Source of the DNA: Actinomyces israelii DSM 43320
GTDB taxonomy: Bacteria > Actinomycetota > Actinomycetes > Actinomycetales > Actinomycetaceae
Reading direction: 5' to 3'
Assembly (NCBI RefSeq): GCF_000711965.1
Contig: NZ_JONS01000004.1
Location: 103,078 to 167,077, forward strand
Length of the DNA: 64,000 bases
Below, in pieces: positions 50,243 through 58,850 of the stretch. Each line of letters begins with the position of its first letter. Positions within the stretch are counted from its first letter, which is position 1. Both the position numbers and the translations under genes were made by a program. The notes beneath the pieces were generated by a model. That model had not been told where the DNA came from. It worked only from the letters and a program-made list of their open reading frames with translations, and did no database searches.

Positions 50243-51645
50243 GGCTGGTCCAGGATGCGGCGCACGGCGGCCAGTCGGGAGGCGACCTGCTTCTCGAAGC
50301 CGTTGCCGGTCGGCTCGTAGTAGCGGCGCCCGGCCAGCTCGTCGGGCAGATAGCGCTGGGCGACCACGCCGTGGGGGAAGTCGTGCGGGTACAGGTAGCC
50401 CCGCCCGTGCCCCAGACGCTCGGCACCCGCGTAGTGGGCGTCGCGCAGATGGGCGGGGACGCCGCCGCCCGCGCCGGCGCGCACGTCCGCCAGGGCGCGC
50501 CCGATGCCGACCGTGACCGCGTTGGACTTCGGCGCCGTGGCCACCGCCAGGGCCGCCTCTGCCAGGACCAGCTGGGCCTCGGGCATGCCGATGAGGGCGA
50601 CGGCCTGCTGGGCGGCGACCGCCGTCGGCAGCACGGCGGGGTCGGCCAGGCCCACGTCCTCGGCCGCGTGGATCGTGATGCGCCGCGCGATGTAGCGGGG
50701 GTCCTCCCCGGCGGCGATCATCCGCGCCAGGTAGTGGAGGGTGGCGTCGGGGTCGGAGCCGCGCATGGACTTGATGAAGGCGCTGACGACGTCGTAGTGC
50801 TGGTCCCCCGCCCGGTCGTAGCGCACGGCGACGACGTCGGCGGCGCGCTCGACGTCCTTAAGGGTCACGCGCGGCGGGGCCGGCTCGCCGTCGTCCCGAT
50901 CGGCGTCGTCCTGCGGCTGCCGGGCCTGCGGGTTCTTCGCCAGGACCGCGCCGGCCGCGGCCTCCAGGATGGTCAGGGACTTGCGGGCGTCCGAGCCCGC
51001 CATGCGCACAATCTGCTCGCGGGCGTCGTCGTCGACGGCGAGAGCGCCGCCCAGCCCCCGCCCGTCGGCGACCGCCCGGTCCACCAGCGTGCGGACCGCA
51101 TCGGCGTCCAGGGGCTGGAGGGTCAGCAGCAGGGACCGGGACAGCAGCGGGGAGACCACGGAGAAGCTCGGGTTCTCGGTGGTGGCGGCCACAAGAGTGA
51201 CCCAGCGGTTCTCGACGCCGGGCAGCAGGGCGTCCTGCTGGGAGCGCGAGAAGCGGTGGACCTCGTCGACGAACAGGACGGTCTCCTCGCCGCCGGCGGC
51301 CAGCCTGCGCCGGGCGTCGGCCACGACCTGGCGGATGTCCTTCACGCCCGCGCTCACCGCGGACAGCTCGACGAACCTCCGCCCGCTCCCCCGTGCGACG
51401 AGGTAGGCCAGGGTCGTCTTGCCGGTGCCCGGCGGCCCCCACAGGATGACGCTGGACACTCCCGCGCCGCCGGTCCGGTCGGCGGGCGGGGCGACCAGGC
51501 GGCGCAGTGGCGAGCCCGGCGGGAGAAGATGGTCCTGGCCGACGACCTCGTCCAGGGTGCGCGGGCGCATGCGCACGGCCAGCGGCGCGCGGGCGTCCAC
51601 CGGCAGGCCGGCGGCGTCGGTGTTCGCTGACTCGAAGAGGTCCAT
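50239..51645 (-). CDS. rarA: Replication-associated recombination protein RarA (MgsA, AAA+ ATPase)
   Basis: RarA acts at blocked forks and gaps. The 468-residue AAA+ protein has [17 protein letters not shown], Walker [16 protein letters not shown], Walker [21 protein letters not shown], sensor 1 [13 protein letters not shown] and the C-terminal tetramer domain ([27 protein letters not shown]-like [10 protein letters not shown]). Normal length. It precedes the permease gene in an operon. Confidence 0.94.
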   Translation of the reverse strand: MDLFESANTDAAGLPVDARAPLAVRMRPRTLDEVVGQDHLLPPGSPLRRLVAPPADRTGGAGVSSVILWGPPGTGKTTLAYLVARGSGRRFVELSAVSAGVKDIRQVVADARRRLAAGGEETVLFVDEVHRFSRSQQDALLPGVENRWVTLVAATTENPSFSVVSPLLSRSLLLTLQPLDADAVRTLVDRAVADGRGLGGALAVDDDAREQIVRMAGSDARKSLTILEAAAGAVLAKNPQARQPQDDADRDDGEPAPPRVTLKDVERAADVVAVRYDRAGDQHYDVVSAFIKSMRGSDPDATLHYLARMIAAGEDPRYIARRITIHAAEDVGLADPAVLPTAVAAQQAVALIGMPEAQLVLAEAALAVATAPKSNAVTVGIGRALADVRAGAGGGVPAHLRDAHYAGAERLGHGRGYLYPHDFPHGVVAQRYLPDELAGRRYYEPTGNGFEKQVASRLAAVRRILDQP

Positions 51646-51776
51646 GCCCGGGACCCTAGACCCTTACGCAGGCTCGCAGCACCTCCCGGGCGCTGAAGGT
51701 CGGGCGGCCGGCGAGTCGCCGACCGCCACACGGCCCTCCGCGCGATGAGCGGCCGGCCGTCTGCGACAATGCCGTC

Positions 51777-54065
51777 ATGCTCGTCTGGCTCTCCCGTCGC
51801 GTCGTCAAGGACGCCTGGTACGTCGTCGGTACATGGGCGGCGCTCGCCGTCATACTTCTCGCCGTCTCGCTGAGCGGCCTGGGCGGGACCGGGCTGTTCG
51901 ACCGGCTCAAGGCGGGCGACTCATCGGTCTCGGGCACTCAGAGCGCCGAGGGCGAGCAGATCCTGCGCACCCTGGCCGGCGACTCGCAGACCGTGAGCCT
52001 GCTGGTCACCGGCGTCGACATCTCCAGCGCCGACGCCCAGAAGCAGGTCTCCTCCGCGCTCACCGAGGCGCACGCCGACCTGCGGGCGCTGGCCGGCGAG
52101 CAGAACGTCCTGGACCCCTTCGTCGTCCCCGGCATGCTCTCCCAGCCCGCGGCCCAGGCCCTGGCATCCACCGACCTGGACGGCTTCCTCATGATCGTGA
52201 CCGTCAACCCCAACGGGGACAAGGTCGCCAGCGCCGACGACAAGGCCTACGCGGAGGAGGTCGCCGAGCTCGTGCGCAAGGTCGAGGCCCGGTTGAGGAC
52301 GGTCCCCGACGACCTGCGCGACATCAGCCCCCAGGCGTCGGGCGTGGTCTCCGACAAGACGCTCATGTCGCAGGCGGTCAACGACCAGGTCGAGAAGGAC
52401 CTGGTCCGCGGGGAGCTCATCTCCCTGCCCCTGGCGCTGCTGGTCATGGTGGTGGTCTTCGGCGGGTTCCTCCTCGCCGGCATGCCCCTGCTCGGCGCGC
52501 TGGCCTCGGTCGCCGGCTCCCTGGGCGTGCTCTACGCGCTCAGCTTCGCCACCGACCTGCAGTCCTTCGTCGTCAATATCACCTCGGTCATCGGCCTGGG
52601 CCTGTCCATCGACTACGGGCTGCTGCTGACCTCCCGCTACCGCGAGGAGCTGGCCCGCGGCCTGGATGACGAGATCGAGTCCTCGGCGGACGGGCGCCTG
52701 CGGCGCAGGCGCACCGGTCGGCGGGACCCGCTCATCGCCGAGTGCATGACGACGACGCTGACCACGGCGGGTCACACCGTGCTGTTCTCCGGGCTGACGG
52801 TGGCCGTGGCGCTGATGGGCCTGGTGCTCATGGGCACCTCCGTCCTGTGGTCCATCGGCGTGGCGGGCATGGCGGTCGTCCTGATCGCCGTCGCCGCGGC
52901 CCTGACCCTGGTGCCCGCCCTGCTGGTGCTGCTGGGGCGCCGTCTGCTGCGCCCCTCCGCGCCGCAGAGGCTCCTGAGGCTGGTCGCCCGCCGTCGGCCG
53001 GCACGCAGCATCGACGCCGGTTCAGGGGCCTTCGCCTGGATCGCCCGCCAGGTCCACCGGATGCCCTGGGTGGTCCTGGTCGCCTGCATCGCCCTGCTGG
53101 TCGTCCTCGCCTCGCCGCTGCGCGGGGCGCACATGCTGACCTCCACCACCGAGCTCCTGCCTCCCGACTCCGACCAGCGCACGTACCTGACGACCCTGCG
53201 GGAGCACTACCCGGCGGCCGTCGAGGATGACGCCACGCTCATCGTCTACGGCACCGGCGAGCGGGTCACCTCCTACATCAATGACCAGGTCGCCTACGTG
53301 GACGGAGTCGTCCAGGTCAAGCCGACCATCGCCGGCAAGTACACCGTGGCCTATCTCGATCTGGAGGGCGAGGCGTCCTCGGTGACCGCCGAGCGCGCCG
53401 TCGCCGGCATCGAGGCCCTGGACGCGCCGGCCGACGCCTGGATCACGGGCCAGGCGGCCAGCCAGTACGACTTCCGGCAGGCCATCGTCCACGGGCTGCC
53501 GAAGGTGGTCGGCGTCCTGCTGCTGGCGTCCTTCGTGCTCCTGTTCCTCATGACCGGGTCCGTGCTCGTGCCGTTCAAGGCCCTGCTCATCAACACGATC
53601 TCGCTGGCGGCCTCGCTGGGGGTGCTGGTGTGGGTGTTCCAGGGCGGCCACCTCAGCGGGCTGCTCGGCTTCACCCCGATCGGCGGCGTCGAGACCTACG
53701 TGATGGTGACGGCCGTCGGCGTCGGGTTCGGCCTGGCGATGGACTACGAGGTCTTCATCCTGGCCCGTATCAAGGAGTACTGGGACGGCGGGGACGACAA
53801 CGACACCGCGGTCGAGAAGGGCCTGCAGCGGTCGGGGCGCATCGTGACCTCGGCGGCCCTCATCATGGTGGTCGTCTTCCTCGGCTTCGTGGCGGGCGAC
53901 CTGCTCATCGTCAAGGAGGTCGGCCTGGCCCTGGCGATCATGGTGGCGCTGGACGCCACCGTGGTGCGCCTGCTCCTGGTGCCCGCGACCATGAATCTGC
54001 TCGGACGCTGGAACTGGTGGGCGCCGGCCTTCCTGCGAGACGCCCGGGAGCGGTTCCTGGCATAG
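51777..54065 (+). CDS. MMPL/RND-family transporter
   Basis: The 762-residue protein has two halves with six membrane helices each and a large extracytoplasmic loop after TM1 and after TM7. Family motifs are GLGLSIDYGLLLTSRYREEL in the first half and GVGFGLAMDYEVFILARIKE in the second, with the proton-relay Asp-Tyr pairs, plus MTTTLTTAGHTVLFSGLTVA. MMPL carriers in actinobacteria export lipids, glycolipids or drugs; nothing nearby shows the substrate. It is monocistronic between rarA and the convergent Sua5-like gene. Confidence 0.9.
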   Translation: MLVWLSRRVVKDAWYVVGTWAALAVILLAVSLSGLGGTGLFDRLKAGDSSVSGTQSAEGEQILRTLAGDSQTVSLLVTGVDISSADAQKQVSSALTEAHADLRALAGEQNVLDPFVVPGMLSQPAAQALASTDLDGFLMIVTVNPNGDKVASADDKAYAEEVAELVRKVEARLRTVPDDLRDISPQASGVVSDKTLMSQAVNDQVEKDLVRGELISLPLALLVMVVVFGGFLLAGMPLLGALASVAGSLGVLYALSFATDLQSFVVNITSVIGLGLSIDYGLLLTSRYREELARGLDDEIESSADGRLRRRRTGRRDPLIAECMTTTLTTAGHTVLFSGLTVAVALMGLVLMGTSVLWSIGVAGMAVVLIAVAAALTLVPALLVLLGRRLLRPSAPQRLLRLVARRRPARSIDAGSGAFAWIARQVHRMPWVVLVACIALLVVLASPLRGAHMLTSTTELLPPDSDQRTYLTTLREHYPAAVEDDATLIVYGTGERVTSYINDQVAYVDGVVQVKPTIAGKYTVAYLDLEGEASSVTAERAVAGIEALDAPADAWITGQAASQYDFRQAIVHGLPKVVGVLLLASFVLLFLMTGSVLVPFKALLINTISLAASLGVLVWVFQGGHLSGLLGFTPIGGVETYVMVTAVGVGFGLAMDYEVFILARIKEYWDGGDDNDTAVEKGLQRSGRIVTSAALIMVVVFLGFVAGDLLIVKEVGLALAIMVALDATVVRLLLVPATMNLLGRWNWWAPAFLRDARERFLA

Positions 54066-54079
54066 ACGGCCGGCTCTGG

Positions 54080-54104
54080 ATCGGCGCGCTGCCGGAGCGC
54101 CGAT
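54080..54104. terminator. Bidirectional terminator-like hairpin
   Basis: ATCGGCGC and GCGCCGAT form an 8-bp stem around a 9-nt loop, exactly in the 62-bp gap between the convergent MMPL and Sua5-like genes. The stem extends further outward through a single bulge. Confidence 0.6.
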
Positions 54105-54127
54105 TCCGGGCCCCGGCAGCGCCTCGG

Positions 54128-54745
54128 TCACAGCAGGGCGATGTCCCCCGCTCCCTCTCGCACGACCTCGGGAACGTCACTGGTCAGGTCGACGACGGTG
54201 GTGGGCTCGGTGGAGCCCACGGGGCCCTCGATGACGACGTCGATGAGGTGGCCCAGGGCGTCCTCGATCTCCCACCCCGAGCTCTCCGGCTCCGTCCGGC
54301 CGGGCCGGATGAAGGTCGATGACAGGATGGGGGCGTCGAAACCGGCGACGAGCGCCTGGGTGATGGCGTGGTCGGGGATGCGCACGCCCAGCGTGTGCTT
54401 CTTCGGGTTGAGGGTCATCCGGGGCACGTCCTTGGTGCCCTTGAGGATGAAGGTCCACGGCCCGGGGGTCAGGCGCTTGATGAGGCGGAAGGCGTTGTTG
54501 CCCACGATCGCCACAGGGCCTGCCTGGGCGAAGCTCGCGCACACGAAGGTGAAGTTGTGCTTGTCGTTGAGCTGACGGATGGCGCGGATGCGGTCCAGCC
54601 CCTCCTTGTTCCCGGGGGCGCAGGCCAGGGCGTAGCCCGAGTCGGTGGGATAGGCGATCAGGCCGCCTTCGCGCAGCACGGTGACGACCTTGTCAACGAG
54701 GCGGGCCTGCGGGTCGACGGGATGGAGCTCTATGTATCGCGACAT
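54128..54745 (-). CDS. Sua5/YciO/YrdC-family protein (threonylcarbamoyl-AMP synthase-like)
   Basis: The roughly 205-residue protein has LREGGLIAYPTDSGYALAC, NKEGLDRIRAIRQLNDKHNF, RLTPGPWTFILKGTKDVPR and KHTLGVRIPDH, which is the YciO branch of the t6A-synthase superfamily. YrdC/Sua5 proper makes threonylcarbamoyl-AMP for tRNA t6A; YciO activity is weaker and its role is debated. ATG 54745 (MSRYIELHP) is preferred to 54754. Confidence 0.87.
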   Translation of the reverse strand: MSRYIELHPVDPQARLVDKVVTVLREGGLIAYPTDSGYALACAPGNKEGLDRIRAIRQLNDKHNFTFVCASFAQAGPVAIVGNNAFRLIKRLTPGPWTFILKGTKDVPRMTLNPKKHTLGVRIPDHAITQALVAGFDAPILSSTFIRPGRTEPESSGWEIEDALGHLIDVVIEGPVGSTEPTTVVDLTSDVPEVVREGAGDIALL

Positions 54746-54856
54746 GGGCCTCATTGTGCTCCAGATCCTCTCGCCGCGGTAGCCGACAGGCGGAGCCGCC
54801 TCTCACGGGACGCGAGTCGCATGATTCCGACCACGGCTCCCGCGGATCGGCAAACT

Positions 54857-54942
54857 CATGAAAATGACTCGCATTTCAGGGCCGCATTACGTGTAACGAT
54901 TCTCCACCTCTTCTCCATTAGCAGCTGAGAGGCATTTTCATG
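54857..54942 (+). promoter_or_regulatory. Zur-like half-sites upstream of the metallothionein-like gene
   Basis: CATGAAAATG (54857-54866) and its exact inverse CATTTTCATG (54933-54942) lie 66 bp apart, 80-170 bp upstream of the Cys/His-rich gene. The left one continues as TGAAAATGACTCGCATTTCA, resembling the GAAAATGA-type Zur box of actinobacteria. Zinc-responsive control is inferred from this and from the product. Confidence 0.45.
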
Positions 54943-55027
54943 TTTGGCGCTCGGGCGAACCTCATCTTATTGTTCTGAAGAACAGGACCGCAGCCGCTCA
55001 GTGCTGCGCCGAGATAAGGAGACCCGT

Positions 55028-55351
55028 ATGACCACCACGACCGAGCACCGTCCCGCCGAGGCCCACCGCCACACCCACGGCCCGAGCTGCGGTCACCTCG
55101 CCGTCATCCACAACGACCACGTCGACTACCTTCACAACGGCCACCTCCACCACGAGGACAACGGCCACTACGACGAGTGCGACACCTGCAGCTGCCCGCA
55201 CTGCTCGGACTCCTGCGCGACCTGCACCTGCGAGGACTGCACCTGCCCCACCTGCAACCATAACGTCTGCTCCTGCGAGCACTGCGACGACTCCTGCTCC
55301 TCGTGCACCTGCGAGGACTGCACCTGCCCCACCTGCGCGCACGCGGCCTGA
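55028..55351 (+). CDS. His/Cys-rich metallothionein-like protein with duplicated 27-residue module
   Basis: The 107-residue protein has 20 Cys and 16 His. Residues 1-50 are His-rich (HNDHVDYLHNGHLHHEDNGH), like a known small bacterial family with HGDHVDYLHDGHLHH-type sequences. Residues 54-80 and 81-107 are a tandem 27-residue duplication whose core is CTCEDCTCPTC in both copies. No signal peptide or membrane segment is visible, so it is cytoplasmic. Binding of Zn, Cu or Cd is inferred from composition. ATG 55028 has AAGGAGA about 9 nt upstream. Zur-like half-sites upstream suggest zinc-linked expression. Confidence 0.8.
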   Translation: MTTTTEHRPAEAHRHTHGPSCGHLAVIHNDHVDYLHNGHLHHEDNGHYDECDTCSCPHCSDSCATCTCEDCTCPTCNHNVCSCEHCDDSCSSCTCEDCTCPTCAHAA

Positions 55352-55385
55352 GGGGCGTCCCGGGCACCGCACGACCACGGCCCGA

Positions 55386-55417
55386 CGCCCTCGGATCAGC
55401 CGCCTGATCCGAGGGCG
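55386..55417. terminator. Perfect 14-bp-stem hairpin between convergent genes
   Basis: CGCCCTCGGATCAG and CTGATCCGAGGGCG pair perfectly across a 4-nt loop. The hairpin overlaps the last codons of the AraC gene and lies 34 bp after the metallothionein-like stop, so it can end transcription from both sides. Confidence 0.75.
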
Positions 55418-56136
55418 GCCCGTTGCGTCCGCCGGTAGCCGGTGGGCGTCGTCCCGGTCTCGTCCTTGAAGCGCCGGTTGAAGCTCGCCAGGTTGGTGTA
55501 GCCGGAGAGGCCCGCGATACGGGCAACAGGCAGATCGGTGCGCCGCAGCAGGTGGCACGCCCGGGCGATCCGCCGCCGGCGCACGAGGGCCGAGAAGGTG
55601 AGCCCCGCGGTGGCGCGGAAGAAGCGGGAGAAGGCGGAGGGGCTCATGGCGAGACGGGACGCCGCCTCCTCCATCGACAGCTCGCCGTCGAGGTTCTCCT
55701 CGATGTAGCTCAGGACCTTGTTGACGCGCTGGGCGATGACGTCGTTGAAGCTGGGGACGTAGCCCCTGGAGACGATCTGGCTCCACTCCCGCTCAGGGGC
55801 CCTCAGGAAGGCCTCGGCGAGGGCGAGGAGGAGGCCGAGCCGGCCGAGCCCCCGCTGACGCCCCATGGCGATGAGCAGCTCGGCCGCCTGCGCGGCGCTG
55901 GCCCCTGTCAGGACAATGCCGCGTCGCGACCTGTCCACAAGCGTTTCGAAGGCCGCCAGCTCGGGCAGAGTCTGCGCCGCCTCGGCAAGCCGCTCCGGCA
56001 GAACCTGGCACAGGACGTCTCGCCGCGCCAGGCTCTCCCCCGGCGCCAGGTCGGAGAGCCAGTTGTGGGGCAGATGCGGCCCCATGAGTGTGACCTGGCC
56101 GGGAGCGAAGTCGAGCGTGCGGTCACCGGCCATCAT
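55396..56136 (-). CDS. AraC-family transcriptional regulator, N-terminus uncertain
   Basis: The 246 residues from the first in-frame ATG contain the rear of a cupin sensor domain (FAPGQVTLMGPHLPHNWL) and a C-terminal AraC DNA-binding domain (ASRLAMSPSAFSRFFRATAG, RIAGLSGYTNLASFNRRFKD). Family-like sequence (GRSHREPGHNLLIVASHGQ) continues upstream of this ATG in frame without an ATG, GTG or TTG. A well-placed ATG at 56231 with GAGGAGGA is in a different frame. Either a CTG at 56268, overlapping the dehydrogenase stop, is used, or an indel has broken the gene near 56190. It probably regulates the adjacent polyol genes. Confidence 0.8.
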   Translation of the reverse strand: MMAGDRTLDFAPGQVTLMGPHLPHNWLSDLAPGESLARRDVLCQVLPERLAEAAQTLPELAAFETLVDRSRRGIVLTGASAAQAAELLIAMGRQRGLGRLGLLLALAEAFLRAPEREWSQIVSRGYVPSFNDVIAQRVNKVLSYIEENLDGELSMEEAASRLAMSPSAFSRFFRATAGLTFSALVRRRRIARACHLLRRTDLPVARIAGLSGYTNLASFNRRFKDETGTTPTGYRRTQRAALGSGG

Positions 56137-56264
56137 CTGTCCGTGCGAGGCGACAATGAGGAGGTTGTGCCCGGGCTCCCGGTGGGAACGGCCGCATGGC
56201 GGAGACGGGCCGAGGAGTATGTGCCGCTCATTCGCGCTCGTCCTCCTCGGCCCGTCCCGCCTGC

Positions 56265-57299
56265 TCAGCTGACGGTGATCTGGATCTTGACGTCGCCGGG
56301 TCGCCCCTCGGCGACGCGGTCGAAGGCGTCAACGGCGTGGTCCATGTCGAAGGTCTCCGTGATGAAGGGGGCGAGGCTGATCCTCCCGGCGGCGACGAGG
56401 TCGATCGCGCGCTGGTAGACGTTGGCGTAGCGGAACACGTTCTCAATGGTGGTCTCGCGCGCCTGCACCTCCGTGATGTCGATGGAGACCGGGTCGACGG
56501 GAATGCCGACGATGACGGTCCGGTTACCGGGCGCGCCGATCCGCCACAGGTCGGCGTAGGCGCTCGGGTGGCCGGAGCACTCGAAGACGACGTCAGCCCC
56601 CCAGCCCGCGGTCTGCTCGTTCACGACGTCGAGCAGCCGGCGCTCGTGCAGGTCGACGGGCATGGCGCCCGGGATGCAGGAGGCGATCTGGAGCTTGACC
56701 GGGGAGACGTCGGAGATCATGACCCTGGAGGCGCCACCGGCCAGGGCCGCGGAGGCCGTGAGCAGGCCGATCGTCCCGGCGCCCGAGACGGCCACCGTGT
56801 CGCCCGGCCGGATGTGCGCCTTCGTGGCGGCGTGCATGCCCACCGCCAGCGGCTCCATGAGGGCGCCCTCGGCGAAGGAGATGTGCTCGGGCAGGTGGTA
56901 GGTGAAGGCGGCCGGGTGGATGACCTCCTCGACCAGGCAGCCGTTCACCGGCGGAGTGGCCCAGAAGGAGACGGCGGGGTCGACGTTGTACGTGCCGGCG
57001 AGGGCGGCGCGTGAGCTGGTGTCGGGCACGCCGGGCTCCATGGCGACGCGGTCGCCGACGGCGAAGCCCTCGACGCCCTCGCCGACCTCGGCCACGATGC
57101 CGGATGCCTCGTGGCCGAGGATCATGGGTGCCTCGACGACGTAGCGCCCAAGGCGGCCATGGGTGTAGTAGTGGACGTCGGAGCCGCAGATGCCGACGGT
57201 GTGCGGGGCGATGCGCAGCTGTCCCGGCCCGCACACGAGGTCTCCGGGGACCTCGCGGACACTGATCTCGTGCTGCTTCTCAAGGACGACGGCCTTCAT
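56265..57299 (-). CDS. Zinc-dependent alcohol dehydrogenase, sorbitol/xylitol (iditol) dehydrogenase-like
   Basis: The 344-residue medium-chain dehydrogenase oxidises polyols with NAD. Catalytic zinc ligands are Cys38 (GICGSDVHYYTHG) and His63 with Glu64 (LGHEASG). The nucleotide loop is VAVSGAGTIGLLTASA. The lobe that usually has four structural-zinc cysteines reads VAMEPGVPDTSSRAALAGTY, so the structural zinc is lost, as in some sorbitol dehydrogenases. It is upstream of the AraC gene and downstream of the broken permease, in the polyol cluster. Substrate is not certain. Confidence 0.87.
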   Translation of the reverse strand: MKAVVLEKQHEISVREVPGDLVCGPGQLRIAPHTVGICGSDVHYYTHGRLGRYVVEAPMILGHEASGIVAEVGEGVEGFAVGDRVAMEPGVPDTSSRAALAGTYNVDPAVSFWATPPVNGCLVEEVIHPAAFTYHLPEHISFAEGALMEPLAVGMHAATKAHIRPGDTVAVSGAGTIGLLTASAALAGGASRVMISDVSPVKLQIASCIPGAMPVDLHERRLLDVVNEQTAGWGADVVFECSGHPSAYADLWRIGAPGNRTVIVGIPVDPVSIDITEVQARETTIENVFRYANVYQRAIDLVAAGRISLAPFITETFDMDHAVDAFDRVAEGRPGDVKIQITVS

Positions 57300-57375
57300 G
57301 ATTCTACTCCTCGGTGAGTGGTGATCGGTGCGGGGTTGGTGATGCGGTGGGAGACCGGTGGAGTCGGAACCGGCC

Positions 57376-58688
57376 TCAGGCTATAGCCTCGACGAGAACG
57401 CGGGCCGGTGTCTGTGCGGCCGGCGCGGAGGCGTCCGCGGTCCGCGGGCGGCGGCCGCGCTCGTCGAAACCCGGCTGGGACGGGCGGATCCAGATGGTGA
57501 TGAGGGATCCGGCGAGGTAGAGGGCGGCATAGGTCCAGCACACGCCGCCGACTCCGATGAACGGCAGGAGCAGGGTGACCAGCCCCGGCCCGGCGAAGGT
57601 CGTCAGGCCCGAGGCGAGGTTGTTGATCGAGATGGCCGCGCCCTGCTCCTTGGGTGCAAGAGCCGGGAAGACGGCGCCCATCGGCACGAAGGCGGTCACA
57701 CCCATGCCGAGCAGAACGGCGGCTATGGCCAGGGCGACGACGTTCGAGCCGAGCACCCGGGGCACGTAGTAGAAGGCGAGAGAGGCGGCCGCGCAGAACC
57801 AGCACCCGTACCAGCGCATCTGTCGCATCCAGCCGAAGCGGTCCCCGATCCATCCCCAGAAGAGATTGCCGAAGACGGTGACGGCGAACTGGATGCCCCA
57901 GATCGTCATCCACTGGCTCATGGTGAACCAGCCATCCCCGTAGGCCGTGTCGGTGAGATAGAGCGGCATAATGACGGGAAAGCCGTAGAGGCTGAGATTG
58001 CAGATGACGCGGACGACGGCGGTGAGGGCGATCTGCCGGTTGCGGCCGAGGATGGTGACGCCCGCGGAGGCTCGACGAGCGTGTCGCGAAGCCCCTGAGT
58101 CTTCCGCCGGAGCTCTCCCCTGGCGACGAGGAGCAGGCAGATGATCGCGCCGGTGAAGGTCCAGGCGAGCGAGAACCACAGCGTGCGATACTCGCCGACG
58201 GCCGGGACGGTGCGCGCAGGGATCCAGGAACCGAGGCATCCCACGCCGACGGAGCAGGCGGTCCAGAACCAGCCCATGGAGGAGGCCCGGGTGGCCGCCG
58301 GGATCTTCTGGGTGATGTGGACGACGAAGGAGTAGATGAACAGCGGGTAGGCGAGCCCGCGGATGGCGTAGACGAGGAGGATGATCGGGTAGGAGCCGCT
58401 CGGGATGGCGACGACCAGGAAGAGCAGGTGAACCACGATCCACAGGCCCGCCCCGATGAGCATAATGCGGCGGACGCCGAAGGTCTCGGCGAGGACGCCC
58501 GAGGCCCAGCCCGCCAGGGCCGCCATGAGCCCGTAGGCGGTGATGACGCTGGACGCCTGGGCGGCCGCAAGGCCGAGGGAGACGAGGTACTTGGACAGGA
58601 AGGTCAGCTCGAAGCCGTCACCGGCCATGAAGACCGCGATGGCGACGAGTCCTGCGACGAGGATTCTGGGTGGTGCTAGGCGCTGCAT
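57376..58688 (-). pseudogene. MFS sugar/polyol permease split by a frameshift
   Basis: The frame from ATG 58688 encodes TM1-6 ([20 protein letters not shown] to [19 protein letters not shown]) and then loses similarity after LVEPPRA. Membrane-protein sequence resumes in a neighbouring frame ([19 protein letters not shown] then [13 protein letters not shown]) and runs to 57376, giving TM7-12. Joining them needs one extra base near 58060-58075, where LVEPP would run directly into AGVTILG. Together they would be a normal MFS protein of about 437 residues of the ribitol/arabinitol permease type. A single-base deletion or a sequencing error explains it. Confidence 0.85.
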
Positions 58689-58850
58689 CAGTCACTCCGT
58701 TGTGCTCGGTCGCGGCCCGTTCCGCGACACCTCAACAGTGCCGCGACGGCCTTCAGCAGACGACGGGTGCGCGTGCCCGGTGCTGGTACTTTTTTGCGCC
58801 GTCGCCCGCCGCGGCCCCGGGGAGTCCCTTGTCACCGGTCTTCTGAGACA

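Noticed and set aside
54972..54983. GTTC-TGAA-GAAC upstream of the metallothionein-like gene as a LexA box
   Set aside because: The half-sites are in the reverse order to the actinobacterial SOS box (GAAC-N4-GTTC).
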